A stretch of 64,000 nucleotides of DNA from Halorussus salilacus (lineage in GTDB: Archaea > Halobacteriota > Halobacteria > Halobacteriales > Haladaptataceae), in assembly GCF_024138125.1 (NCBI RefSeq), contig NZ_CP099993.1:682001-746000 (forward strand), read 5' to 3'. The notes under the pieces are model-generated. The model was not told the DNA's origin and did not search any database. It saw nothing but the letters and a program-made list of their open reading frames with translations. Of this stretch, positions 53,741 to 61,555 are shown one piece after another. Position 1 is the first letter of the stretch. Every line of letters begins with the position of its first letter. Both the position numbers and the translations under genes were made by a program.

Positions 53741-55355
53741 CGCTCGCCTCCGCTCGCAGGGTCAGTTCGCCCGCCTCGACGGATTCGGTCAGGCGGGGGA
53801 GCACCTCGAAGAGGTCGCCCTCGATGAAGTAGTCGCTGAAGTCCCGGATTCGGGCCTCGGGGTCGGTGTTGATGGCGACGATGGTGTCGGATTCGTCCAT
53901 CCCGACCTTGTGCTGGACCGCGCCCGAGATTCCGGCCGCGATGTAGAGTCGGGGTTCGACCTCTTGGCCGGTCTCGCCGATCTGCCGTTCCTCGGCGACG
54001 TAGTCGGCGACGTGGCCGTCGACGCTGTAGGAGGCCGTGACCACGCCCCGCGAGAGGCCGAGCGCGGCGTCCTCGAAGGCCTCGACGAGGTCGATACCGA
54101 GTTCGATTCCCTCGGTCGGGTCGTCGCCGATGCCGCGCCCGAGCGCGACCACCACGTCGTGGCCGGTGAGGTCGACGCCGTCGTCGAGGCGGTCCCACTC
54201 GGACACCTCCACCCGGAACCAGTCGTCGGGGAGGTCGAGGTCGTGCTCGACGAGTTCGCCCTCTCGGTCGTGGTCGGGGTCGATGGCGTCGAAACTGCCG
54301 GGAATCACCGAACACCCCTGCGGGTGGAACTCCCGGCCGGGGTTGTCGAGACACAGAATCGTGGAGTACTCGAACCCCGAGAAGTCGGGGCGCTTCATGT
54401 GGAGGACGCGCTCGAACTCCACCTTCTCGCCGGGTTCGCCCGTCTTGACCGGGTTGGAGATGAGTTCCTCCTCGATGGAGAGTCCCGAGCAGTCGCTCGC
54501 CAGCCCGGAGTCGAGTTCGCCCTGCACCTGCGCCGAGAGGTCCCGGCCGTTGTTGGTCGCCGGGAACAGGAAGTAGCGGGGCTTGTCGTAGTCGCGCCAG
54601 TCGACGGTGGGTTCGGTGCCGGGGTCGCCGGTCGCCCAGTTCGGAGGGTCTGCGCCGCCGCGGGCCATGTCCGAGACGATCTCGGTGTAGGGCTTGTGGC
54701 GGAAGCGTTCGAGTCGGTCGTCCTCGTGGTATATCGCCACGTCGGCGCCGTAGGCGACCGCCTCCTCGGCGAGCGGCTCCATCTCGTCGCCGACGAGGAC
54801 GCCGACGACTCGCTCGTCCCCACCGTCGGACTCATCCGACGAGCCTCCGTTCGCTTCGCTCACGGAGACGCCGTAGTCGTCGTTGTAGCCGTCCATCAGG
54901 TCGCGGGCCTTCCCGAGCATCTCCTTCGAGACGTCGAGGAGTTCGCCGCCCTGGGTCTCGCAGTAGACCCACATGTCCCGATACGTGCCGCCCTTCAGCG
55001 CGCGGACGTGGTGCTTGTCCCACGTCCGGTTCTCGACCTCGTAGCTCACGTCGGTCTCGTCTGGCGATTCGTCTCCCTGTTCTGCATCGCCTGCCGCCTC
55101 GGGAGTGTCGGTGCCTTCTTCGCCCGCGTACTCCTCCTCGTGGTCGGTGTCTGTCGGTTCGCCTTCGGTTTCCACCTCCAACGCGTCGATGCGCTTCCGG
55201 ATGGCCTCCTTGGCGGTCTTGCGGTCCTTCCCCGACTCCTCGGCCGCCAGCACCGCGTCGAGGTCCGAGGGGTTCGACACCGCGTTCAGCTCCGCTTCGA
55301 GTTCGTCGACCGTGTACTCGCTCGGGTCGAGGCCCGCGTCTGTCTCGTCGGCCAC
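53733..55355 (-). CDS. fixB: Electron transfer flavoprotein alpha subunit, FixB, with N-terminal extension
   Basis: 540 residues, much longer than standard ETF-alpha (about 310). Residues 1-60 form a small helical module (DPSEYTVDELEAELNAVSNP ... GKDRKTAKEAIRKRID), perhaps SAP/Rho-N-like, followed by an acidic linker. The canonical alpha domain lies in the C-terminal half, with GETGQEVEPRLYIAAGISGA and DTIVAINTDPEARI (FAD site). It pairs with FixA. The start is ATG 55355, two bases after fixA ends. Confidence 0.93.
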   Translation of the reverse strand: MADETDAGLDPSEYTVDELEAELNAVSNPSDLDAVLAAEESGKDRKTAKEAIRKRIDALEVETEGEPTDTDHEEEYAGEEGTDTPEAAGDAEQGDESPDETDVSYEVENRTWDKHHVRALKGGTYRDMWVYCETQGGELLDVSKEMLGKARDLMDGYNDDYGVSVSEANGGSSDESDGGDERVVGVLVGDEMEPLAEEAVAYGADVAIYHEDDRLERFRHKPYTEIVSDMARGGADPPNWATGDPGTEPTVDWRDYDKPRYFLFPATNNGRDLSAQVQGELDSGLASDCSGLSIEEELISNPVKTGEPGEKVEFERVLHMKRPDFSGFEYSTILCLDNPGREFHPQGCSVIPGSFDAIDPDHDREGELVEHDLDLPDDWFRVEVSEWDRLDDGVDLTGHDVVVALGRGIGDDPTEGIELGIDLVEAFEDAALGLSRGVVTASYSVDGHVADYVAEERQIGETGQEVEPRLYIAAGISGAVQHKVGMDESDTIVAINTDPEARIRDFSDYFIEGDLFEVLPRLTESVEAGELTLRAEASDD

Positions 55356-55357
55356 GC

Positions 55358-56206
55358 TCAGTCACCCCCCGCGAGCGGCCGCATCGTTTCGAGCACGTCG
55401 GCCATCGCGTCCTCGTCGCCCGGGTCGACCATCGTCGCCTCGCGCTCGGAGGGGGCCTTCGGGATGGGGTCGACACCGGAGACGATGGTCGGCGACCCGT
55501 CGAGGCCGATGAAGTCGGGGTCGAGGTCGAGGTCCTCGTGGTCCCACGTCGTGAGGTGGTCCTCGTAGCTCTCGACGCGCTCGTCGGTCTCGGCCTTCAG
55601 TTGCTTGTGTCGAAGCCGGTGTTCGGCCCGCCGGTAGGAGGGCTCGAACTCGGGGTCGGTCACCACGAACGCGGGCAGGGGAGCCTCGACGGTCTCTATC
55701 TCGTCGGCGTCGCCCTCGACGAGTCGCTTCGCGCGGATGCGGCCCGCGTCCTCGTCGACCTCCAGCGCGATGACGTGGGTCACGATGGGTCGGTCGAGAC
55801 ACCACGCGGTCTGGGGGCCGGTCTGGCCGGTCTCGCCGTCTGCGGTCTTGAACCCCGCGAAGATGAGGTCCGGTTCGCCGATCTTTTCGATGCCCGCCGA
55901 CAGCGTGATGGCGGTCGCCCATGTGTCGGCCGCGGCCATCTCACGGTCCGACAGCAGGTAGAGGTCGTCGGCGTACACGCCCATCGCCTCTTCGAGGACG
56001 CTCTCGTAGCCCGGCGGACCCATGCTCATCACGGAGACCTCCCCGCCGCGTTTCACCTTGGTCTGGAGCGCCGCCCTGAGCGCGAACTCGTCGTTCGGGT
56101 TCATCACGGTCGGGGTCTTCCCGCGTTCGAGGTGGCCGTCCTCGTCGAACGACACCTGCCCCTCCCGGAAGTCCGGGACCCCCTTCGTCAGCACTACCGA
56201 GTGCAT
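55358..56206 (-). CDS. fixA: Electron transfer flavoprotein beta subunit, FixA
   Basis: 282 residues. MHSVVLTKGVPDF is the usual N-terminus, with FALRAALQTKVKRGGEVSVM, ITLSAGIEKI and DGETGQTGPQTAWCLDRP as ETF-beta features binding AMP. It is the first gene of the fixABCX operon. Its promoter lies in a 223-base divergent gap shared with the sulfatase. The operon feeds electrons, for example from acyl-CoA dehydrogenation, into the quinone pool. Confidence 0.95.
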   Translation of the reverse strand: MHSVVLTKGVPDFREGQVSFDEDGHLERGKTPTVMNPNDEFALRAALQTKVKRGGEVSVMSMGPPGYESVLEEAMGVYADDLYLLSDREMAAADTWATAITLSAGIEKIGEPDLIFAGFKTADGETGQTGPQTAWCLDRPIVTHVIALEVDEDAGRIRAKRLVEGDADEIETVEAPLPAFVVTDPEFEPSYRRAEHRLRHKQLKAETDERVESYEDHLTTWDHEDLDLDPDFIGLDGSPTIVSGVDPIPKAPSEREATMVDPGDEDAMADVLETMRPLAGGD

Positions 56207-56265
56207 TGGCACCACCTGACACGAATGTCCATCTCTCCCATGCGTGCCCCCGTATTGTACGCCAA

Positions 56266-56280
56266 TGTTTATTACATTAA
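56266..56280 (-). promoter_or_regulatory. AT-rich promoter core of the fix operon
   Basis: TTAATGTAATAAACA on the minus strand, 60-74 bases before ATG 56206. It has a partial dyad (TTAATG...TAATAA), so it may be both promoter and operator. A leader of about 35 bases would follow. Confidence 0.45.
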
Positions 56281-56399
56281 CCCCGTGACTAATCTGTTCG
56301 CGGCCGACGGACCTCAATCGTCGGAGGGCGAAAAGGACTGGCGAGACGCGCCGTAACGCCGGTTCTCCCGAACGCCACCGACGGGCGACAGCTACAACG

Positions 56400-56406
56400 C
56401 TTATGG
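56400..56406 (+). promoter_or_regulatory. TATA box for the sulfatase-like gene
   Basis: CTTATGG, 24-30 bases before ATG 56430. It overlaps an earlier in-frame ATG (56403), so 56430 is the likelier start. Confidence 0.65.
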
Positions 56407-56429
56407 AGGGGAACGTGGTTGGACGGGGT

Positions 56430-57677
56430 ATGTCAGTAGCCGAGCGGCCCCTCTCCGAGTTGGCGTCGGCGGACACGGTCGACAACGTCCTCGTCTTCGT
56501 CTCCGACAGCACCCGGTTCGACGCGCTCCCGGACCGGGTGGCCGAGCGAGGGGTGACCGCGGAGGCAATCGCGCCGAGTACGTGGACGGCCTCGAGCCTG
56601 CCCTCGCTGACCACCGGTCGGTACCCGACCACACACGGGGTGTGGGGGTTCGACACCCGGCTCGCCCGGACGCCCCGCCTGCTCTCCGAGCCCGAGAACG
56701 TCGGGTTCGACGCGGGCACCATCTGGACCCACGTCGAGTCGGCCGAGAAGCCGCCGCTGTGGATGAACCGGCTGACCGACGAGACGACGCTCGACGAACT
56801 CGAACCGCCGTTCGTCCACGTCGTCCACGACAAGGGCGGTCACGCGCCCTACGGCCAGTCGTTCGACGACTGGGAGGTCTCCTCGGAGTTCTTCGACGCG
56901 TACGCCGACCGCCCGGACGACATCGCCGAGTGGTACGAGCGGGGCGTCTCGGAGTCGGTCGACCGGTTCCTCGCGCTGGTGGACCGACTGGACGAGCGCG
57001 GAATCCTGGAGGACACGCTCGCGGTCTTCACCAGTGACCACGGCGAACTCCTCGGCGAACCCTCGCGGGGCGGAATCTACGGACACAGCGCGCCCCTCGT
57101 GCCCGAACTCGCCCGGGTGCCCGTCGCGTTCGTGGGCGCGGGCCTCCCGGCTGGCGAGCGGTACGACCACCTCCTGTCGGGCGTCGACCTCGCGCCGACC
57201 GCGCTCAGCGCGTACGGAATCGAGCCCGGGCGGGGCTTCGACGGCGTCGACGCGTGGCGGTCGAGTCCGCCGACAGACCGGTGGCCCCGCAGCGAAATCT
57301 GGAGCCAGTACACGTTCGAGCCGCTGGACCGCACGATGCCGCTGTACGCCGCGACCTCGGTCTGGAGCGACGAGGGCGGCGTGGTGTTCCACCACGGCTC
57401 GACCGCGATTCGGACGGCCTACGGACTCGGGGGCTACCTCCTCTTCGAGGGCACCGCGGCGGCGATTCGCGCCAACATGACGCCTCGAAAGCTTCTCGCG
57501 CTCGCGCGGACCTTCGGCCCGAGAACCGTGACCTACGGGAGCGTCTCCCGGCCGATGCTCGACGCGCGGTCGGGCCTCCCGACCGAGTTCGCCCGCTCGC
57601 CCGACCGGGAACCGACCGACGACGCGGAGGGACACCTCGACAAGGAACAGTTGCGAAAGCTCGGCTACATCGAGTAG
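56430..57677 (+). CDS. Sulfatase/alkaline-phosphatase superfamily enzyme
   Basis: 415 residues from ATG 56430. The fold shows VFVSDSTRFDALPD (metal ligand Asp), SLTTGRYPTTHGVW and FTSDHGELLGEPSRGGIYGHSAPLVPE. The usual Cys/Ser-x-Pro-x-Arg site for formylglycine is replaced by STWTASSLPS. If hydrolytic, it must rely on a Ser/Thr nucleophile, as in phosphonate- or phosphoglycerol-transferring relatives. There is no signal peptide. It abuts the bactofilin-like gene tail to tail. Confidence 0.85.
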   Translation: MSVAERPLSELASADTVDNVLVFVSDSTRFDALPDRVAERGVTAEAIAPSTWTASSLPSLTTGRYPTTHGVWGFDTRLARTPRLLSEPENVGFDAGTIWTHVESAEKPPLWMNRLTDETTLDELEPPFVHVVHDKGGHAPYGQSFDDWEVSSEFFDAYADRPDDIAEWYERGVSESVDRFLALVDRLDERGILEDTLAVFTSDHGELLGEPSRGGIYGHSAPLVPELARVPVAFVGAGLPAGERYDHLLSGVDLAPTALSAYGIEPGRGFDGVDAWRSSPPTDRWPRSEIWSQYTFEPLDRTMPLYAATSVWSDEGGVVFHHGSTAIRTAYGLGGYLLFEGTAAAIRANMTPRKLLALARTFGPRTVTYGSVSRPMLDARSGLPTEFARSPDREPTDDAEGHLDKEQLRKLGYIE

Positions 57678-57678
57678 C

Positions 57679-58704
57679 CTACGTCTCGGGCGGGGCTTCG
57701 CCGGACGACTCAGCGACCGAAGCGTCCTCGGACGACTCAGCGACCGAAGCGTCTCCGGACGACCCGGAATCGGGAGCGGCCGCTCCCGATTCCGGGTCGC
57801 TCGCGTCGTCGTCGGCCTCCTCGCCGACATCGGCACCGTCGCCGTCGGCCGCGATGCGCTTGGTCCGCCCGGCCTGCATCATCGTCATCTCGCCGCCTGC
57901 GCGCATGGTCCCGTCGACGACCGCGCCCTCGTGGAACCGGAGGTCCTCGCAGGAGACGTCGCCGCGAATCTCGACGCCGTCGGCGAGTTCGACCGTCCCG
58001 TTCCGGGTGGTCACGTCGCCGTGGATGACGGTGTCCTCGCCGACCGTGATGTCCCCACGGGCGCGGAGACTGCCGAACACCTCGTTGCGCTCGCCGACCG
58101 CGATGGACTCCGCACGGAAGTTGCCGTGGAGTCGACAGTCGTCACCGATTCTCGCGGGGGTCGAGACCCGCCACGAGTCGTCGCTGACGTGGCCGTTCCG
58201 GGGGACGACCAGCGGGTCGGCCTCGACCTCCTCGTTTTCGAGCAGGTCCGAAACGAGGTCCTCGGCGGCCTCCTCCTCGCCGATTCGGAGGAGTTGAGAG
58301 AGGTAGACGAACACGAACACGATGGTCGGCATGGGGTTGCGGATGACGATCCAGCCGTTGGCCTCGAACCCCTCCTCGATGTTCACGTCGTCGCCGATGT
58401 CGAGGTCGCCGGAGACCATCAGCCTGCCCGCGACGTGGACGCGCTCGCCGAGGTAGGCGTCCCGACCGACGAGGACGTTGGCTTCGACGTCCGACCACAT
58501 GTCGAGGCGGCAGTCGGCCTCGGCCTCGATGTGGCCGCCGAACCGGACGCGTTCGCCCGCGATGACGTTGTGGCCGCGCACGCCGAACTCCACGGTACTC
58601 TGACCGCCGATTATCACGTCGCCGTCGGTCACGAGGTCGTGCTCCTCGACGGTCGTCCCGTCGGGGATGGCGAGTTCGTCGAGCGGGTCCGAGCGCAGCG
58701 ACAC
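57679..58704 (-). CDS. Polymer-forming (bactofilin-like) protein with internal hydrophobic segment
   Basis: 341 residues. Residues 15-120 and 185-285 are bactofilin-type beta-helix repeats (VIAGERVRFGGHIEAEADCR, GDITVGEDTVIHGDVTTRNG). Between them residues 121-142 are strongly hydrophobic (NPMPTIVFVFVYLSQLL), a possible membrane-associated helix. The C-terminus has two 9-residue DASVAESSE repeats and a perfect 38-base DNA palindrome (57761-57798). It may form a membrane-associated scaffold. Function is inferred from the fold only. Confidence 0.8.
   Translation of the reverse strand: MSLRSDPLDELAIPDGTTVEEHDLVTDGDVIIGGQSTVEFGVRGHNVIAGERVRFGGHIEAEADCRLDMWSDVEANVLVGRDAYLGERVHVAGRLMVSGDLDIGDDVNIEEGFEANGWIVIRNPMPTIVFVFVYLSQLLRIGEEEAAEDLVSDLLENEEVEADPLVVPRNGHVSDDSWRVSTPARIGDDCRLHGNFRAESIAVGERNEVFGSLRARGDITVGEDTVIHGDVTTRNGTVELADGVEIRGDVSCEDLRFHEGAVVDGTMRAGGEMTMMQAGRTKRIAADGDGADVGEEADDDASDPESGAAAPDSGSSGDASVAESSEDASVAESSGEAPPET
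57706..57760. repeat. 27-base tandem repeat in the bactofilin-like gene
   Basis: Two in-frame copies (GGACGACTCAGCGACCGAAG plus CGTCCTC) encode the DASVAESSE repeat. Confidence 0.8.
57761..57798. repeat. Perfect 38-base palindrome in coding sequence
   Basis: GACCCGGAATCGGGAGCGG and its exact complement meet with no spacer. It encodes the PESGAAAPDSGS part of the bactofilin-like protein. The exactness exceeds what the amino acids need. Confidence 0.88.
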
Positions 58705-58807
58705 ACCAACACCTGTTCGGTTCCCCCCTAATAAACTTCCGTCAGACGACCCCCTGTCGGCGGCCCGGTTCTGTGGGTTTTTAAACGATGGGGGCGAACG
58801 CCGCTAC

Positions 58808-59005
58808 ATGACGACACTCGCGTTCGACGAGGACGGGGTCGACGTGGTCTACGAGGGGACGGAGTTCCGCCTCTCGAAGGACCTCATCGAGGGTGCGACT
58901 GGCAAGTCGTACTTCGACGTGACCGACCACGAGGTCCTCCGGATAGTCGAGGAGGACCCCGAGCTGACGGGCCAAGCGCGGAGAATCGGCGACATCGTGA
59001 GGTAG
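58808..59005 (+). CDS. DUF5800 family protein
   Basis: 65 residues, the usual length of this haloarchaeal family. FDEDGVDVVYEGTEFRLSKD (about 6-25) and the GKSYFDVTDHEVLRIVEED stretch are characteristic. It is a small soluble protein of unknown function. A TATA-like TTTTTAAAC at 58779-58787 precedes the ATG by about 25 bases. Confidence 0.83.
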   Translation: MTTLAFDEDGVDVVYEGTEFRLSKDLIEGATGKSYFDVTDHEVLRIVEEDPELTGQARRIGDIVR

Positions 59006-59061
59006 GCGCACGCGGGGTCGTCGGGGAGGGATTTAAGGTCCGGCGTCGCCTCGCTTCGAGC

Positions 59062-59196
59062 ATGAACGCGCTCGCCGACTTCGACCACCCCTCGTGGTGG
59101 ACCGCGCTCGGGACGTTCGCCGGATACGGCCTGATTCTGCTCGTGATGACCGTCGTCCTGTTCCTCGTCCCCTACGCCATCTACGCGGGTCTCTGA
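59062..59196 (+). CDS. Small single-helix membrane protein, unknown function
   Basis: 44 residues. ATG 59062, stop 59196. One hydrophobic helix (about 21-43, LILLVMTVVLFLVPYAIYAG) follows an aromatic N-terminus (FDHPSWWTALG). GATTTAAGG at 59030-59038 gives a TATA at a leaderless distance. It may be a subunit or regulator of a larger complex; nothing identifies it. Confidence 0.65.
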   Translation: MNALADFDHPSWWTALGTFAGYGLILLVMTVVLFLVPYAIYAGL

Positions 59197-59273
59197 CCAC
59201 GACGGCCGTGGCTGTTCCGTGAGTCGCGAGAGAGAGTCGAAGAACGACGAGGAGTTGCCCGCAGAACCGCGTT

Positions 59274-60488
59274 CTACGCGAAGGTCTTCGAGATTTCCTC
59301 GTCCTCGTCCTCGGCGTCGATCTTGGACTTGGCGTTCTCGAAGTCGGCCATCGTGATCTCGGTCCGGTCGTCGCGGATGGCGAACATCCCCGCCTCGGTG
59401 CAGACCGCCTTGATGTCGGCACCCGAGGCGTCCTCGGAGTCCTTCGCGAGCTTCTCGAAGTCCACGTCGTCGGCGACGTTCATGTCGCGGGTGTGGATGC
59501 GGTAGATCTTCTCGCGGCCTTCGAGGTTCGGCTTGGGGACCTCGATGAGGCGGTCGAAGCGGCCGGGCCGGAGGATGGCGCGGTCGAGCATGTCGAAGCG
59601 ATTCGTGGCGGCGATGATGCGAATCTCCCCGCGGTCCTCGAAGCCGTCCATCTCCGAGAGCAGTTGCATCATCGTCCGCTGGACCTCGGCATCCCCCGAG
59701 GTCTTCGAGTCGGTCCGCTTGGCCGCGATGGCGTCTATCTCGTCGATGAACAGCACGGCGGGCTCGTGCTGGCGGGCGACCTCGAAGAGGTCCCGGACCA
59801 GCTTCGCGCCCTCACCGATGAACTTGTGGACCAGTTCGGAGCCAGCCATCTTGATGAAGGTGGCGTCGGTCTGGTTCGCGACCGCCTTCGCCAGCATCGT
59901 CTTGCCGGTGCCGGGCGGGCCGTAGAGGAGGACGCCGCTGGGCGGGTCGATGCCGACCTCGCCGAACATGTCGGGATTTTCGAGGGGCATCTCGACCGTC
60001 TCCCGTACCTCCTGCATCTGCTCTTCGAGACCGCCGATGTCCTCGTAGGTGACCTCGGGGCTCTCCTCGACCTGCATGACTCTAGCGCGCACGTCGGTCT
60101 CGTTGTCGAGGGTCTTGACGATAGACAGAGAGTTGTTGACAGCGACCCGGCTGTCGGGTTCGAGCTCCTCACGCATCTCGTCGGTCACTTCCGTGACCGC
60201 CTCCTGGTTGTTGCCGTGCTGTTTGATGATGACGCCCTCGTCGGTCATCTCTTGGACGGTGGCGACGAACAGCGGGGACTGCTTGAGCTTCTTGTTCTCG
60301 TGAGTGAGCCGTTCGAGCTTCTGCTGGTACTTGTTGTTCTCCGCGTTGGCATCCAGGAGCTTGTCGCGCATCTCCTCGTTCTGGGATTCGAGGACTTCGA
60401 GCCGTTCCTGTAACGCCTCGATCTTCTCCTGTTGGGACGCGCTCTCCTCGTCGTACGGGAGATCGACGTCTTCCACGGTGTCGGTCAT
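59274..60488 (-). CDS. pan: Proteasome-activating nucleotidase PAN
   Basis: 404 residues from ATG 60488 (a GTG one codon upstream is possible). A coiled coil (about 15-70) and OB domain (70-140) lead into the AAA+ domain: Walker A GPPGTGKT (190-197), Walker B LFIDEIDAI (246-254), and the ISRELATED SRH-type FDRAILRPGRFDR segment. The C-terminus SKTFA is a weak form of the HbYX docking motif, with Phe in place of Tyr. PAN unfolds substrates for the 20S core whose beta subunit is at 41423. Confidence 0.96.
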   Translation of the reverse strand: MTDTVEDVDLPYDEESASQQEKIEALQERLEVLESQNEEMRDKLLDANAENNKYQQKLERLTHENKKLKQSPLFVATVQEMTDEGVIIKQHGNNQEAVTEVTDEMREELEPDSRVAVNNSLSIVKTLDNETDVRARVMQVEESPEVTYEDIGGLEEQMQEVRETVEMPLENPDMFGEVGIDPPSGVLLYGPPGTGKTMLAKAVANQTDATFIKMAGSELVHKFIGEGAKLVRDLFEVARQHEPAVLFIDEIDAIAAKRTDSKTSGDAEVQRTMMQLLSEMDGFEDRGEIRIIAATNRFDMLDRAILRPGRFDRLIEVPKPNLEGREKIYRIHTRDMNVADDVDFEKLAKDSEDASGADIKAVCTEAGMFAIRDDRTEITMADFENAKSKIDAEDEDEEISKTFA

Positions 60489-60592
60489 CACGCCCGTCTA
60501 GGTGCCACCCTCATAAGAGGCTTCGGGTGGGGGTGAGGCCCGTCGGTTCGGGCCGAGAGACCGCCGCGAGAGGCGTTCCGGTACGACGGGTA

Positions 60593-60643
60593 GGATACCC
60601 TACAGTAATATATTGAAAGGAGAAATATTATTACCCTGTATCC
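60593..60643. promoter_or_regulatory. Candidate promoter/operator with dyad symmetry
   Basis: GGATACCCTACAGTAATAT and AATATTATTACCCTGTATCC face each other across GTGAAAG-like spacer sequence, with GGATAC...GTATCC as the exact ends. It lies 17 bases before the start at 60660 and includes TATA-like runs. It may bind the small HTH regulator or drive both 60660 and pan. Confidence 0.55.
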
Positions 60644-60659
60644 GGAACGTGGGAGTAGC

Positions 60660-60935
60660 ATGAGCACCTCAGAAACCACGCGAGCCGACGAAAGCCGCCT
60701 CACGGGGGAGAACGTGACCGAATCAATCCGGGACCTCCCGCCGAGCGCGAAGCTGGTCGCCAAGGTACTGGAGTACAACGACACCCTGACCCAGAGCCAG
60801 ATCGCCGAGGAGTCGCTGCTCCCCGACCGGACGGTCCGATACGCGCTGAATCGACTCGACGACGAGGGACTGGTGGACTCGCGGTTCTCGTTCTCGGACG
60901 CCCGCAAGCGCCTCTACTCGCTAGATCTGGAGTAG
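60660..60935 (+). CDS. Small winged-helix transcription regulator (MarR/ArsR-like)
   Basis: 91 residues. The helix-turn-helix is LPPSAKLVAKVLEYND, TLTQSQIAEESLLPDRTVRYALNRL, with a wing LVDSRFSFSDARKRLYSL. No cofactor or metal site is visible. The dyad element 60593-60643 upstream suggests autoregulation. It is divergent from pan by 171 bases. Family B elements follow. Confidence 0.82.
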   Translation: MSTSETTRADESRLTGENVTESIRDLPPSAKLVAKVLEYNDTLTQSQIAEESLLPDRTVRYALNRLDDEGLVDSRFSFSDARKRLYSLDLE

Positions 60936-61014
60936 CTGGCTCTGCGAAAGTTCGGTTCTTCTCTACTTCGCTTCGCGTTTTTCGCCGTTCTCGCTTCGCG
61001 TTTTTCGCCTTTCC
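60936..61014. other. Repetitive spacer after the HTH gene
   Basis: Three near-copies of CTTCGCGTTTTTCGCC-type sequence (60968-61008) between the HTH stop and the family B pair. The T-runs could serve as terminators for the HTH transcript. No gene is seen. Confidence 0.5.
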
Positions 61015-61130
61015 ACCTCGGCGCGTGCTGGCGCGACCCGAATGTGGTCGCGCCAACCGCGCGAGGGATGACTGAGCGACTGAACGGAGCGAAGGAATCG
61101 GCTGGGGAGGCGTGTGGCCTGCGGTTTTCC
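61015..61130 (-). repeat. Family B dispersed hairpin element, copy 4 (inverted)
   Basis: Read on the minus strand it contains ACCGCAGGCC, CGCCTCCCCAGCCGA, TCATCCCTCGCGCGGTTGG and CGCGCCAGCACGCGCCGAGG. It pairs with copy 5 as the left half of a large inverted repeat. Confidence 0.82.
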
Positions 61131-61132
61131 TA

Positions 61133-61227
61133 GGTGACGTGCGAGCAGGACGCTTCGGCCTCGGTTACTTTCTGTAATCGCGCTCGCGTCACTTTCTGGG
61201 TCGTATCGTGTCTGCTCGCACGTCACC
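61133..61227. repeat. 16-base inverted repeat between the two family B copies
   Basis: GGTGACGTGCGAGCAG (61133-61148) and its exact complement (61212-61227) flank a 63-base centre containing ACTTTCTG twice. It is nested within the family B pair, making a palindromic region of about 360 bases. Confidence 0.85.
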
Positions 61228-61242
61228 GATGAGACCGCACAG

Positions 61243-61378
61243 CACCGCAACCGCAGGCCACGTCCTCCCCAGCCGACTGCGCTTCTCGGGCGTTCGCTTC
61301 GCTCGCGCCCTGTGATGCTCGTCCCTCGCGCGCCTTGGCGCGACCCAAACCACGGGTCGCGCCAGCACGCGCCGAGAG
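61243..61378 (+). repeat. Family B dispersed hairpin element, copy 5
   Basis: It has ACCGCAGGCCACGTCC, TCCCCAGCCGACTGCGCTTC and CGCGCCAGCACGCGCCG. The terminal hairpin is GGCGCGACCC/GGGTCGCGCC (61337-61346 with 61354-61363). It lies before mre11. Bases 61379-61555 after it hold no supported gene. Confidence 0.83.
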
Positions 61379-61555
61379 GAAGGTGAACATTTACTCGCTT
61401 CACACCCGTTCGACCACACACTTATACCCGATAACGGGACCATACCGGGGTATGTCGAACGCGGGGACGAGAATCACGACCGACCCGTTCGCGAGACCGT
61501 CGCCATCCACAACGTCGCGGAACGCCTTTAGGCTCCGGATGCGAACGTCGCCCCA

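Noticed and set aside
61015-61378. Transposon with terminal inverted repeats
   Set aside because: The centre is too short for a transposase, and no target-site duplication could be recognised. A MITE cannot be excluded but is not claimed.
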